A stretch of DNA of 64,000 nucleotides, from the NCBI GenBank assembly GCA_015698045.1, contig BLAL01000191.1, forward strand, positions 926,001 through 990,000. The letters run 5' to 3'. The stretch is from Rhizophagus clarus. Taxonomy: Eukaryota > Glomeromycota > Glomeromycetes > Glomerales > Glomeraceae. Positions 1-12,175 of the stretch are shown piece after piece; the first letter of the stretch is position 1, and each line of letters starts with the position of its first letter. Made by a program: the position numbers and the translations under genes. Below the pieces are notes generated by a model. The model was not told the DNA's origin. It saw only the letters and a list, made by a program, of their open reading frames with translations, and made no database searches.

Positions 1-59
1 GTGGTTTAATTGCATGCATACGTTAATACATTATTTTGTATCATTCTACCTTTTAAATT

Positions 60-470
60 ATATAGTAAAAATCAATAACTCTATTTCATGTGTTCAAGTA
101 CATTGTAGAATCGTAGTAATTTATTAGTAAATCTGAATCTAGTTTCTCCATTATAACTTTCTGCGACGTTAATTGGTGGCATGGTTATTTTGATATTATC
201 TTTATTAATTGATCAGGTCTACATAGTTCACAAGGCGCATTTTCTGATATACAATATCAAATTGTTTGTTAAGAGAAGTTGTAAAAGTTTCAAGCTCTTT
301 AAGTAAATCTCGAGTAGTAGGTCGTTCTTCTGATTTGGCAGTCTAAACATTTCTGCATTAATTCACGATAGTGGTCGTACTCCACTAATTATATAACGAA
401 TCAACTTATTTTCGTTATCAATTTCATAATCGGAGTATGGTTCATCACCTGATAAAGCATACATTTACTA
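60..470 (-). pseudogene. Truncated kinase C-terminal remnant
   Basis: Read on the minus strand, this stretch matches the 3' part of the pseudokinase exon of the three neighbouring fusion genes. DEPYSDYEIDNE, a decayed YHELM..CLD region, the KQFD segment and a degenerate ..PDQL tail can all be recognised. The piece corresponding to NDVIGTPK is missing, the frame shifts at least once, and nothing upstream of DEPYSD is present. It is therefore a 3' fragment of a fourth copy, left at the cluster edge by unequal exchange or decay. The family assignment is firm; the mechanism is inference. Confidence 0.75.
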
Positions 471-959
471 CCATTTTTTGCATATATAGAATTTTAGGAT
501 ATTGTTATTGTCTTAGATAGAGCGTTGATAAGATCTTTGAAAGTATCGTACGAACTATTTTACAAAAAAACCAAATTACACAAAAAAAGAATTTTGAAAG
601 AAACAAATGATTTCATGTTAATATTGTCTTAGACTAAATTTTAATTAATTTTTTTTTTTCAAGGTCTTGTGTCTAAAAATTACATTTATTGGGTAATTGA
701 TACTAAGCTGTCGCTTCGCAACTTTATTTCGTATTATTGTAGAATTATCTACTTTTTATTAGAATTTGTTCTTTTTTAAAAAAAACAACCGTTTCTTAAT
801 TGGGTGATTCTTTGTGAAGTAAAAGAAAATAATGAATTATATTTGATTGAAAATTATAAAAAATATAAGAAATTACCCAGAAAAAATGCTTATTGATGTT
901 AAACATTAACGTTTAAAATATTGAAAATTTTTATTGAATAATTCAATTAAAATGCACGT

Positions 960-1050
960 GATCTAATATTTGGTGAGATAAGTCGACTTGTTAGTAATTT
1001 CTACAAAACTAATCGATTCGGATATTTTGACATTATTGTCCAGAGTGTAG
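960..1050 (-). pseudogene. Tiny kinase C-terminal tail fragment
   Basis: On the minus strand a short segment (DNNVKISESISF) matches the tail DNVKIFVESINVAE of the gene ending at 1415. Only about 45 bp is clearly similar, and the flanks show no kinase sequence. It is a second fossil scrap of the same family beside the larger remnant at 60-470. Confidence 0.45.
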
Positions 1051-1414
1051 CGAGGGACTTTCTACCGTTATGCATTAGTAGAATATTTGATGGCAAATGG
1101 TAACCCCTGCAATTTTTCTTCCTTCTATCAACTACATCACTATGATAATTTCCCTTTTGAATTAAGCTATTTCTCTTACTAGTTCTTGTTTCGCATTTGA
1201 TAGGCGATAGCTTAGTGATGTTATGATGTGACACAAAGATGTGGATTAAATAAGCAATGATTTTATTGCCTAGTTTAAGTATAATATATTTAATATATTT
1301 AATATATTTAATAACTTTTAAAAACAAATAATAATTCAGGAAAAAATTATTAACACAATTTATAAAATAAATATTAAATAAGTAAATATTATCACAAATC
1401 CAATCGGTTAATTG
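1051..1414. other. Intergenic, AT-rich
   Basis: No gene is supported here. The 108-codon open frame running through it on the minus strand has a repetitive IKYIKYI start and no family resemblance. The stretch probably holds the 3' flank of the kinase fusion gene ending at 1415. Confidence 0.5.
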
Positions 1415-4043
1415 TCATTCATCCAATAAACTTTCGCCATTAAAATATAAGTTTTTTCCAATAGCATTCTTTGGTTCGGGTAAACTAAAGTCGAACTGAA
1501 GAGATTTATTAGTAAACATAAAACTAATTGTTCCTGCATAAGCTTCCGCAACATTAATCGATTCTACAAATATTTTGACATTGTCCTTAGATAATTGATT
1601 AGGTCTGGTTCCAAGAGGTTGATCACGTATTCTACGATCAGCAGCTTCAAACTGGTGCCTTTTAAGCGGAGCTGTAGTAAATGTGTAAAGCTCTTGAAGT
1701 AAGTTTAAAGTGGTAGGTCGATTTTCTGGATCAGCATCTAAACATTTATGCATCAATTCATGATAACATTTCGGCATTCCAATTACATCATTTGGACGTG
1801 TACCATCAATTATATCAAGAATCAACTCATCTTCATTATCAATTTCATAGTCGGAATACGGTTCATCACCTGATGCCAATTCCCACATTATAATTCCAAT
1901 ACTATATATGTCCGATTTAATTGAAGTTAAATTTCCATTTCCTGCTATAACTTCGGGTGCAATATATGGTAAATTACCGTACAGCTGTTTATCTATTTCA
2001 AAATTTAAATTGGCGCATGAATCCAATTCAGAAATACATACTTCTAAATTATTATGATCTTTAAGAATCAATATATTTCCTGGATATAAATCACGATGTA
2101 TATAATTTGCCTTATGAATGCTATGAAGACCTTCAATAATTTTTTTTAATATCGACAATCTTTTAAACCAACCTCTACGTGGAAAATTTTTCCGAATATA
2201 TTGTCGTAAATTTCCACCATTTGCATATTTTAATACCATATAATAAAATTTAGTTTTCGGATCTTGTGTGAATCCATAACAATGTATGGTATTTTTAATA
2301 TCTAAATGTAATCTTAGATTTTTGATTGTCGATTCGGATCTAAATTCTCGTAAAATTATTTGAGCATCTTTTGTTCTCACCCACTGTTGAAATTCGTTAT
2401 CCCATACTTCTCTTATCCCATCTAACCAAGTAGCAGTATATATTTCACAATATGAACCTTGTATGATACATGTTTTATCTTTAAATTGATTATAATCAAT
2501 CCATTCAAAATATTCATCATAATTGGTTGCATTGATTTGAGAATCTCGAATAAGTTCGTCAAGATCTTCGTTTCCACTTGTCCAATTAGGAAAATCCTCC
2601 TTAAATGCTTGAAATTCACATTCACAACACCAGTTATGGTTCGTGAATTGATTACCACATTTATTGCACGTCGATAAAAATGAGCTTGTTAAGTTCTCAG
2701 AAATTGCCAGAGAGAACAAAGAGGGTGAACACCCTAAAAAATAAAAATTATTATTAAATAATTATAATTTAAATGAAAAAAAAAAAATTTTGTTTTTTTT
2801 TAAAAAATAATAATAATACCATAAACGAAATTTTTTGATGTATCAGAAGGTGGTAATAGATAATTTGTATTTTTATCGCACCCTTCAAAAATTGGTTCAA
2901 ACGCCATGGATTGCAACTGTAAAAGAATTTGGTTGATCGAAGATCTAAGATCTGGTTCCGATTGCCAACAATTAGTGAAAATTTCTATATACTCAATTGG
3001 AGTTCCTTTGATTAATTCTTCCTTTATACCTTGACAAATGTCAAGATATAAACGCCATTCCTCTTTATAATGAGGAAAAGGCGTGCGACAACTTGAGATT
3101 TCCCAAAGTACCATTCCTAAACTATAAATATCAGACCCTTTATCTAACACAGCATTCCTATCATTTAATTTATGCGGATCAATAAATGGCATAATTCCAA
3201 AAAACTTATTTCCAGATGACATTGTACTTTCTAAATTTTTAGACAATCCAAAATCCGATATCTTAATGTTACCATCGTTAATAAGAATATTTTTCGTGTG
3301 CTAAATATTTGATAAAATACGTAAATATATATATCGTGCAATAGTTAGTTCGCGAGATTTGATATAACCGAGGTGTCAAGTTCAGTTCTTATAGTAAAAA
3401 TAAATTATTACCAGGTCACGATGTGCAATATTCAATTCATCGTGAAGATAACAAAGCCCTTCCGCAATTTGAGTTGCAAGGCACACCCTTTCTCTCCATT
3501 CAAAACCGTTTTCATTACCGTTCTTTGTATTGATAAATTCACGTAAATTTCCTTGGTTCGCATATTCTAGTACTATATAATATAATTTTTCTTTAACATC
3601 TATAACGTTAATTTATATCATATTAGAAATGTACGTAAATTATAATAATCAAAAATACTGTAAATTAATGTTAATTGAACTAACTTCGGCTTATGCCATA
3701 AAATCGGATAATTCTTCCGTTATCAATGCGATTATAAATTTTCAGCTAGAATTTATTAATTTTAATATATTGTTTTTTTGTCACGATTCAAATAAAGATA
3801 TGATAAATCAAATAAATATACCTCATTAACAAAAGTTTTAATAGTGTGATTTTTACAATCATCTGTAGTTATATTTACTTCTTTAATCGCTACTGAAATT
3901 CCTCCAAGGGGTTCACATTTGGTTTTATAAACTAGGCAAGATGAACCTTGACCTATTCGGTCTTTTTTACCAAAATTTTCAGTTATTTCTTTAATTCCAT
4001 GCGTTTTGATAGCGGTTTGATACCAATCTTCATTTAAATTCAT
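1415..4043 (-). CDS. Tandem kinase-zinc ribbon-pseudokinase fusion, copy 1
   Basis: Five exons on the minus strand: 4043-3822, 3745-3685, 3599-3412, 3300-2820 and 2733-1415. They sum to 2,271 nt (756 aa plus stop) with all phases closing and every junction GT-AG. Residues about 20-290 are a TKL-like protein kinase with glycine loop GQGSSC, beta-3 Lys54 (VAIK), HRD Asp156, Asn161 and DFG Asp173, so it should be catalytically competent. Cys340/343 and the WCCEC cluster near 353-356 form a probable zinc ribbon. A second kinase-like domain (about 400-670) keeps HRDLYPGN and APE but has IILREF where VAIK is expected and ISELD where DFG is expected, so it is predicted to be a pseudokinase. The second half lies in one long exon. 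No signal peptide or membrane segment is seen, so it is probably cytosolic. The start is the first ATG, shared in position with the paralogues. The substrate is unknown. Confidence 0.9.
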
Positions 4044-5210
4044 AATTACGGAATAAAATTTTTTATGTTATTGTTCATATAAATATTTTATTATTCTTGT
4101 ATTTTCAAGTACAAAATACGTTATATAAAAAAAAAAAATATATTTAAATATTTTTGTGATTCAATAAACAATTTTGAATTACCGAAATAAGAAATAGATG
4201 GCAAAAAATTTTTTGCACCTTTGAATTATTTCTAAATGAGGACACCATTGTCATGAAACATTACAGCTTTTTAAATTACTTCCTTTCAGATAAGACCACT
4301 TCAATTTCATTTGTACATTGAATTATTTCTAAATAAAGGACTCTTACAATGTTATCATGAAACTTTTTTTTAGGCTTTGAACTATTTCTAATTAAGAACG
4401 GATCAATAAAAGTTATAATTAATTTGTTTATCCCGTAATTGATAGTAACTAATAAAGTAAGAAAAACTAGATATTGCTTTTATGTTCGGTTTCTTATAAA
4501 GACATAATTTATACAATTCAAAGAAAAAAACTAAAAAAAAAAAAAAGAATTCTTTCATTTGATTGTTAAAAAAAAGCTTGATATCCTAAAATATTTTCAT
4601 TGGTTCAATACCGATCATCATCACACAAGCAGCAGCCACATAATAAAATGATAAAATCGTATGCAGGCGTAAATATTTATGCAGTTAAAGAAAAAAAAAT
4701 ATTCACGTGATAAATATTACCGCACAATACTGCACGCGCGACGAATATCAAGTATGTTTTGAGTTTTTCGGTTTACAATAACTTTGTAAGTAATAATTAA
4801 TAATATTACTTATTAAAAATAAATTTAAATGGCAGTTCAATTACCTGAATTAAAATGAAGTGATAGATTTGATGAATTTACAGGTTCTGGAAGATTTTTG
4901 AGATTTAGAAGCCTGCTAGTGTAGATTGCTTGGGGGTGTGTTTGTATATTTTTGGTTTTATATTTGTCCGATCCGTTTTTGAATTCGCGTTTATTAATTC
5001 TGTCATGTAATTTTAAATAAAAAGAAATCTTGACTATAATGAAAAATTTTTATTGGCTAGTTTAATTAAATTAAATTTTACTTTATTTATAAATAATAAA
5101 CATTGGCTTATTTTAATAACTGATAAATTTTAAATGTAAATAAATAAGCAAATAAAAATATCTATTACAAATTATTTTCTATTTATTAAATATGAAAAAA
5201 ACTAATCTTT
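4044..5210. other. Intergenic between kinase copies 1 and 2
   Basis: No gene seen. It holds the promoter side of copy 1, with several degenerate copies of a GAATTATTTCTAAATAAGGA-like word at about 4225-4400 that recur upstream of the other copies, and the 3' flank of copy 2. Confidence 0.5.
4222..4400 (-). promoter_or_regulatory. Repeated upstream motif of kinase copy 1
   Basis: Three degenerate repeats resembling TTGAATTATTTCTAAATAAG lie about 180-350 bp upstream of the copy-1 ATG. The same word recurs at 7910-8040 (copy 2) and near 11510 (copy 3). Shared position and sequence could mean a common control element, or simply co-duplicated flank. No transcription factor is assigned. Confidence 0.35.
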
Positions 5211-7066
5211 TTAGCATTCCAATAAACCTTGTTCATTAAAATATAAGATTTTTTCAGTAGCATTCCTTGGTTTAGGTACGAACTGAAGAGGTTTATTGGT
5301 AAATCTAAAACAAATTTTATAGGCTTCTAAAACACTAATTGATTCTACAGATATTTCAACATTATCTTTAGATAATTGATTAGGCCTGGCACCAAGAGGT
5401 TGACCACGTATTCTAAAATTAGCAGCTTCAAACTGGTGTCTTTTTAATGGAATTGAAGTAAATGTTTTAAGTTCTTCAAGTAATTCTACAGTAGTAGGTC
5501 GATTTTCAGGATTAGCATCTAAACATTTTTGCATTAATTCATGATAGCATTTCGGAGTTCCAATTACATCATTAGGACGTACTCCATTAATTATATCACG
5601 AATTAACTTATCCTCATTATCAATTTCATAATTAGAGTATGGTTCATCACCTGATGCCAATTCCCACATAATAATACCAAGACTATAAATATCAGATTTA
5701 ATAGAAGTTTCGTTTCCATTTCCTACTATAACTTCTGGGGCAACGTATGGCAAATTACCATATTGTTGTTGTTCAATTTTAGAATTCAAATTCGCGCATG
5801 AATCCAATTCAGATATATATACATCTAATTTATGTTGTTCCCAATTATCCTCCCGATTATCTTCATGAATTAATATATTTCCCGGATATAAATCACGATG
5901 GATATAATTTTTCTTATGAACATTATTAAGACTTTCTACAATTTTTTGTAATATTGATAACCTTTTAAACCAATTACATGGAAAATTTTTCCAAATATAT
6001 TCCCGAAAATTTCCACAATTCGCATATTTTAATACCATATAATAACGTTTAGTTTCTGGATTTCGAGTAAATCCATAACAACATATGGCATTTTTAAATT
6101 CTAAATGTAATTTGAGATTTTTAATGGTTGATTCGGATCTAAATTCTCGCAAAATTATTTGAACCGGTTCTGTTCTCACCCATTGTAGAGTTTCATTATC
6201 CCATTTTTCTCTTATTCCATCTAACCAAGTTGCAATAAAAATTTTACAATATGAACCTTGTATAATAAATTCTATCCTCTTAAATCGATCATAATTGATC
6301 CATTCAAAATATTTATCATATTTTGTTGCGATAAGTTGAGAATTTTGAATAATATTATCGAGATCTTCATTTCCACTCGTCCATTTATTAAAATTAACTT
6401 GGAATGTTTTAGCTTCACATTCATGACACCAATAATAATTCTTGAATTGCATTTCACATACTTTGCAGGACATAGTTAAATCATGATTAGGTGTAGTTGG
6501 GGGAGAAAATTCTAATGATAATAATAATAATTAATTTAAAAGTAATTTAAGTATTTACAAAAAACAATATTTTTTGTTATTTAAAAATTACCTTTTTGTG
6601 TTTCTTTTTTTTCAGTATTAGCAGGAATGGAGGTATTTGAACCTTCAAAAATCGGATTAAGTGATATGGATTGTAATTGCAAAAGAACTTGATCAATTAA
6701 AGGTCTAAATTCCGGTTCTGATTTCCAGCAATCGGCGTAAATATTTATATACTCAATTGGTGTCCCTTTAATAAATTCTTCTTTTGAACCTTGACAAATA
6801 TCAAGATATAAATGTAATTCCTCTTTATAATGAGGAAAAGGCATACGACAACTTGAAATTTCCCATAATATCATTCCTAAACTATAAACATCGGATCTTT
6901 TATCTAATGATACATGCCGATGCTTTAATTTATGCGGGTCAATAAACGGTAAAACCCCGAAAAATTTATTGCTAGACGACATTGCATTTTCTAAATTTTT
7001 AGATAATCCAAAATCCGATATCTTAATGTTACCATTGACAACAAGAATATTTTTCGTATGCTACAT

Positions 7067-7103
<37 letters not shown>

Positions 7104-7802
7104 AATATATATAGTGTGTATAAAAATCAAAATGTTTTCAGTTATTACAATATATTTATTACCAGATCGCGGTGTGCAATGTTCAGTTTATGTAGATAAC
7201 AAAGCCCTTCTGCAATTTGAGTTGCGAGACACACCCTTTCTTCCCATTTAAAACCATTTTCACTACAGCTTTTCGTATGGATAAATTCACGTAAATTTCC
7301 TTGATTTGCGTATTCTAATACTAAATAATATAATTTTTCTTCAACATCTGCAAGTGTGATAATTTATACAATATTAGAAATGTAACTGTATAATATTATA
7401 ATAGTCAAATAATATTAGATTAATGTTAACTTACTTCGGCTTATACCATAAAACCGAATAATTCTTTCATTATTAATACGATTGTAGATTTCCAACTAAT
7501 TTTTATCTTAATTTAATTTTTTTTATTCTTTTGATAACTCAGATAAAGAAAAATTAAATAAATGGACATACCTCAGTTATAAAAGTTTTTAGAGAGCTAT
7601 TTTTACAATTATCAGAAATTATATTTACTTCTTTAATTGCTACTATAATTCCTTTAAGGGATTCACACTTCGTTTTATAAACTAGAGAAAATGAACCTTT
7701 ACCAATTTGTTTTTTATTGGCAAAATGTTCATTTATTTCATTGATATTATACTCGGCAATGGCAGTTTGATACCAATCTTCATTTAAATTTTTTGAAATC
7801 AT
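5211..7802 (-). CDS. Tandem kinase-zinc ribbon-pseudokinase fusion, copy 2
   Basis: Five exons on the minus strand: 7802-7572, 7495-7435, 7347-7163, 7060-6592 and 6511-5211, totalling 2,247 nt (748 aa). Intron positions and phases match copy 1 exactly (0, 1, 0, 1). The N-terminal kinase has GKGSFS, Lys57 in VAIK, HRD Asp158 and DFG Asp175. The linker encoded across the last junction reads KETQKEFSPPTTPNHD and leads into the ribbon (CKVC...WCHEC). The C-terminal domain repeats the copy-1 changes: IILREF for VAIK and ISELD for DFG, with HRDLYPGN kept. A run of about 30 A/T sits in intron 3. The C-terminal tail after RPTT is about 80 residues and ends ATEKILYFNEQGLLEC. All frames are open, so the gene looks functional. 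Confidence 0.9.
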
Positions 7803-8799
7803 AGTAATTAGACAAAATAAAAATTTTTCAAATTCCTACAAGAAATATTTACCATATATATAATTATTTTACTTATTATTTCAAAATAAGAAAACATTAT
7901 GATTACAAAGTCTTTGAATTTATTTCTAAATAATACTTCATTTTCGTGATTTGAATTACTTCTTTCTAAATAAGGACATTTCATAATTATTGAAATTTGA
8001 AAGACATAATTATTTCTAAATAAAGGACTCTTACAATGGGTTATCGTAATTTGAAATAAGAAATATTGCTACGGTTAATGAATATCTTTGTTATTATCCG
8101 CTGTAACATTTCCAAATTCAGAGTAATGAAATCATTTACGAGAGTAAATATTTACATCACACAACCTTATGACGGCAAGAAATAATGTTTTTTGAAAGAA
8201 ATAATCTAATTCACTTTAAAAAGATTTCTCAAAATATAAATTATTTCTTTAACACATGGTGACGGATCGTAAAATTTTTTACGTTGCTATTTATAACATA
8301 AAAAATGATTTTGAGAAATTTATGATAAATGAGTCCTTTTATTTTAATAACTTATAAATTAAATTCCGATCAAGAATAGTATTATTCGAGTTTAATTGAA
8401 AGTTGATAACAAGAATACGTTTGTAACTAAAATTACAAAAGGATTCGTGGAAGTACTACATCATGATAGAATTAGATCAAATAAATTGGAGTCCATTATT
8501 TTATTATAAGCAAAGTTATTTTTCATGTCTCTTATGTAGCACATTTTAATTTTATTAACAATATATATAAGAATTTTACTTTGCTCTATAAACTCTAAAT
8601 TCTTAAGTATATCTACGAATTATAGATAATTTGGGTTCATTTAATTAGTGTTAGAGATAAATTATAAATAAACAAAATGTCCATGTAATTTTGAGATATA
8701 TTATTATTATTATATATTAATGTAAATAAAATTAAATGTTTTTATGTACTGGATATTAATAATATTATTCATCTTAATTAATAATTAAAAAAAAACTAA
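7803..8799. other. Intergenic between kinase copies 2 and 3
   Basis: No gene seen. Repeats of the TTTCTAAATAAGGAC word at about 7910-8040 resemble those upstream of copy 1. The rest is AT-rich. Confidence 0.5.
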
Positions 8800-11365
8800 T
8801 TAAAATTTAAAATCACTCAAAAGTTTGTTAGTGAATCTAAAGCTGGTTGTTCCGCTATAACTTGCTGCGACATCAATTGTTTTTTTACTTACTATTTCGA
8901 CGTTGTTTTTAGACAATTGATCAGGTCTAGTTCCAAGAGGTTGACCATGTATTTCCTGATCAGCACGTTCAAATTGTTTGTTAAATGGAGTCGTAGTGAA
9001 TGTGTGAAGCTCTTGAAGTAAATCTTGAGTAGTAGGTCGTTTTTCGGGATCGTTATCTAAACATTTCTTCATTAATTCATGATAACATTTCGGAGTTCCA
9101 ATTACATCATTAGGACGTACTCCATCAATTATATCACGAATCAACTTATCCTCACTATCAATTTCATAATCAGAGTATGGTTCATCTCCTGATGCCAATT
9201 CCCACATAATAATACCAAGACTATAGATGTCTGATTTAATACAAGTTAAATTTCCATTTCCTCTTATGACTTCCGGAGTAATGTATGGCAAATTACCATA
9301 TTGTTGATGTTCTATTTTGGAATTTAAATTTGCACATGAATCTAATTCGGAAATATATACTTCTAATTTACGATCCCAATTATCTTTATGAATTAATATA
9401 TTTCCCGGATATAAATCACGATGTATATAATTTGCCTCATGAATATTATTAAGGCTTTTTACAATTTCTTGTAATATTGATAATCTTTTAACCCAACTAA
9501 ATGGAAATTTTCTCCAAATATATTGACGAAAGTTTCCACAATTTGCGTATTTTAATACCATGTAATAACGTTTAGTTTCAGGATTTTGAGTAAATCCATA
9601 ACAACGTATAACATTCTCAATTTCTAAATGTAATTTGAGATTTTTAATTGTTGATTCAAATCTAAATTCTCGCAATATTATTTGAACTGGTTTTGTCCTA
9701 ACCCATTGGTGAGTTTCGTTATCCCATTTTTCTCTTATTCCATCTAACCAAGTTGCTTTATAAATCTCACAATATGAGCCTTTAATAATTTGTATAATAT
9801 TTTCAAATCGATTATAATTGACCCATTCAAAGTAACTATTAGGTTTTGTTGCATTTAGTTGGGAATTTTTAATAAGTTCGTCAAGATCTTTATCTCCGCT
9901 TGTCCAATTAGAAAAATCATCTTGAAATGTTTGAGCTTCACATATTTGACACCACCAATAATGATCCATGAACTGTTGACCACATCTCTTGCATATTGTA
10001 GTATTTGCTGAAAATGAATTTGGTGAATTTGAAATATCTTTTTTTGGTGGAATATTTATATTATCAGGTATAATCAGCAAAGATATACCACTAGAATACT
10101 CTAAAAAATTAAAATAATAATTAACTCAATTGAAGATATAATTTTATGAAAAATGTATAATGATAATACCAGAAGTGGAATGATTTGATGTAACAGAAGG
10201 TGGTGATAATAAATATTTTTTTGGGCTTTCAATATCCCCTTCAAAAACTGATTCAAACGACACGGATTGTAGTATTGTAAGAATTTTACTAATTGAAGGT
10301 CGAATTTTTGGATCCAATTGCCAGCAACTAGTATAAATTTGTATATATTCCAAAGGAGTTCCGTTGACAGGTTTTTCTCGTTCGCCATGACAAATCTTAA
10401 AAGTTAATAAATAATTCTTTTCTTCATCAGGAAAAGGCTCACAGCAACTTGAAATTTCCCATAATACCACACCTAAACTATAAATATCAGAACTCTTATC
10501 TAATACATATTTCTTATCAATAAATTTCTGCGGGTCAATAAAAGGTAAAATTCCAACAATTTTATTATTAGACGTATCTATGCTATCTAAATTTTTTGAA
10601 AGTCCAAAATCCGATATTTTAACATTACCATCATTTATAAGAATATTTTTTGTGTGCTGAATATTTAATTTATAAAAGTGAAAAACATGTAAATATATAT
10701 GAAATTTTCTTAAAGAAACTCATTGCATATTATATTTATCAAAAAACTGTTACCAGATCACGATGTGCAATGTTCAATTCATCATGAAGATAACGAACGC
10801 CTTCTGCAATTTGAGTTGCGAGACATTTTCTTTCTTCCCATTTAAAATCATTTTTATTGCACTTTATGAATTGACGTAAAGTTCCTTGGTTTGCATATTC
10901 TAATACTAAGTAGTATAGTTTTTCTTCAACATCTGTGATAATTTACACAATATTAGAGACGTAATTTATAAAAATTACGATAGTTAAAAAATAAACTAAT
11001 GTTAACTTACTTCGACTTAAGCCGTAAAACCGAATAATTCTTCCATTATCAATACGGTTGCAAATTTTAAGCTAAAATTTTCTCAACTTTAATTTTTTTT
11101 TTTTCATGATTCAAATAAAGAACTGATATTTCAAATTAAATACCTCATTAACAAAAGTTTTTATTATGCGCTCATCTGAAGTTATATTTACTTCTTTAAT
11201 CGCCACTAAAATTCCTCCAAGGGATTCACATTTTGTTTTATAAACATAACAAGATGAACCTTGACCTATTCGGTCTTTTTTACCAAAATTTTCAGTTATT
11301 TCTTTAATTCCATGCGTTTTGATAGCGGTTTGATACCAATCTTCATTTAAATTACTTGAATCCAT
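8800..11365 (-). CDS. Tandem kinase-zinc ribbon-pseudokinase fusion, copy 3
   Basis: Five exons on the minus strand: 11365-11144, 11071-11011, 10932-10754, 10656-10170 and 10100-8800, totalling 2,250 nt (749 aa), again with phases 0, 1, 0, 1. The N-terminal kinase has GQGSSC, Lys57 in VAIK, HRD Asp153 and DFG Asp170. The linker runs through EYSSGISLLIIPDN into a ribbon CKRC...WWCQIC. The pseudokinase again carries IILREF and ISELD, keeps HRDLYPGN and has TPE in place of APE. The N-terminal 25 residues are almost identical to copy 1, whereas other parts are closer to copy 2, which hints at exchange between copies. The shorter C-terminal tail ends TNKLLSDFKF. The predicted role is regulatory signalling with an unknown partner. 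Confidence 0.9.
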
Positions 11366-12175
11366 AATTATAGAATAAAAGTTTTCGTGGTGTATATTTA
11401 TACATTTTTTTAATAAAGGATACGTTTGTATATGAAATATTAAACAAAAGACATTTCCTTTCTCCTTTCATAAAAAATTTATTTATATTAGACATTGTTA
11501 CATTATTATGGAGGCTTTGAACTACTTCCAAATAGGGACTGATTATGTTTTCTACAAGATTGATTGATTGTACCTTTTATGTTTGATTTGTAATTAGATT
11601 TTTATAATTGATTTTTTAATTTTTAATTATCCTTTAGTTAATCCTCAGATTAACGTACAGTAATAATATTTCATGGGGAGTCAGGAATATCAGGGTTTTT
11701 TTCCCTTCGGGGAAAAAAACCATGATGTTCCGCTCCCATGAAATTACTAAGTTAATACCCAGGAGCTAGTGACTTGTGATTAGTGATTACTAATCATTAT
11801 TTATACTTTTTTTTACTTTTGACTTTTTTTATACTTTTATATACTTTTACTACTATCTCGTATACAATACTCGTAATATTATAAATAATTTGAAGTGCAT
11901 AAAAAAGCGAAAAAACAGTCTAAAAATACCATGGGAAAAAATATGTATATATATAATTAGGGAAATTATGGTATTTTATATCACATGTCACACTTAGTGC
12001 GACGGGTATAACGTAACAAGTAATAATAACACAATAAAATAGAGAGGAGTTCTAATAAATAATAAAATAATTTGAACAATCTATTCTAAAAAATAATCAA
12101 ATAGTAAATAAAGTTACAAGAATTAATGTTACATTTTTTATAAAACCTACTTTATAAGTGATGAAAGTCATGGAA
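11366..12175. other. Intergenic with a strong hairpin
   Basis: No gene seen. It contains one degenerate copy of the shared kinase upstream word near 11510, the inverted repeat at 11660-11749, and the 3' flank of the single-domain kinase. Confidence 0.5.
11660..11749. repeat. Imperfect palindrome with TTCG loop
   Basis: Outer arms ATTTCATGGGGAG and CTCCCATGAAAT enclose a 12-bp perfect stem (GGTTTTTTTCCC paired with its complement) capped by TTCG. Part of the outer arm (CCCATGAAATTAC) recurs near 26235. It could be a small inverted-repeat element or a transcribed hairpin between kinase genes. Confidence 0.6.

Noticed and set aside
1001-1327. 108-codon minus-strand frame
   Set aside because: Repetitive start and no resemblance except a short kinase-tail scrap in another frame.
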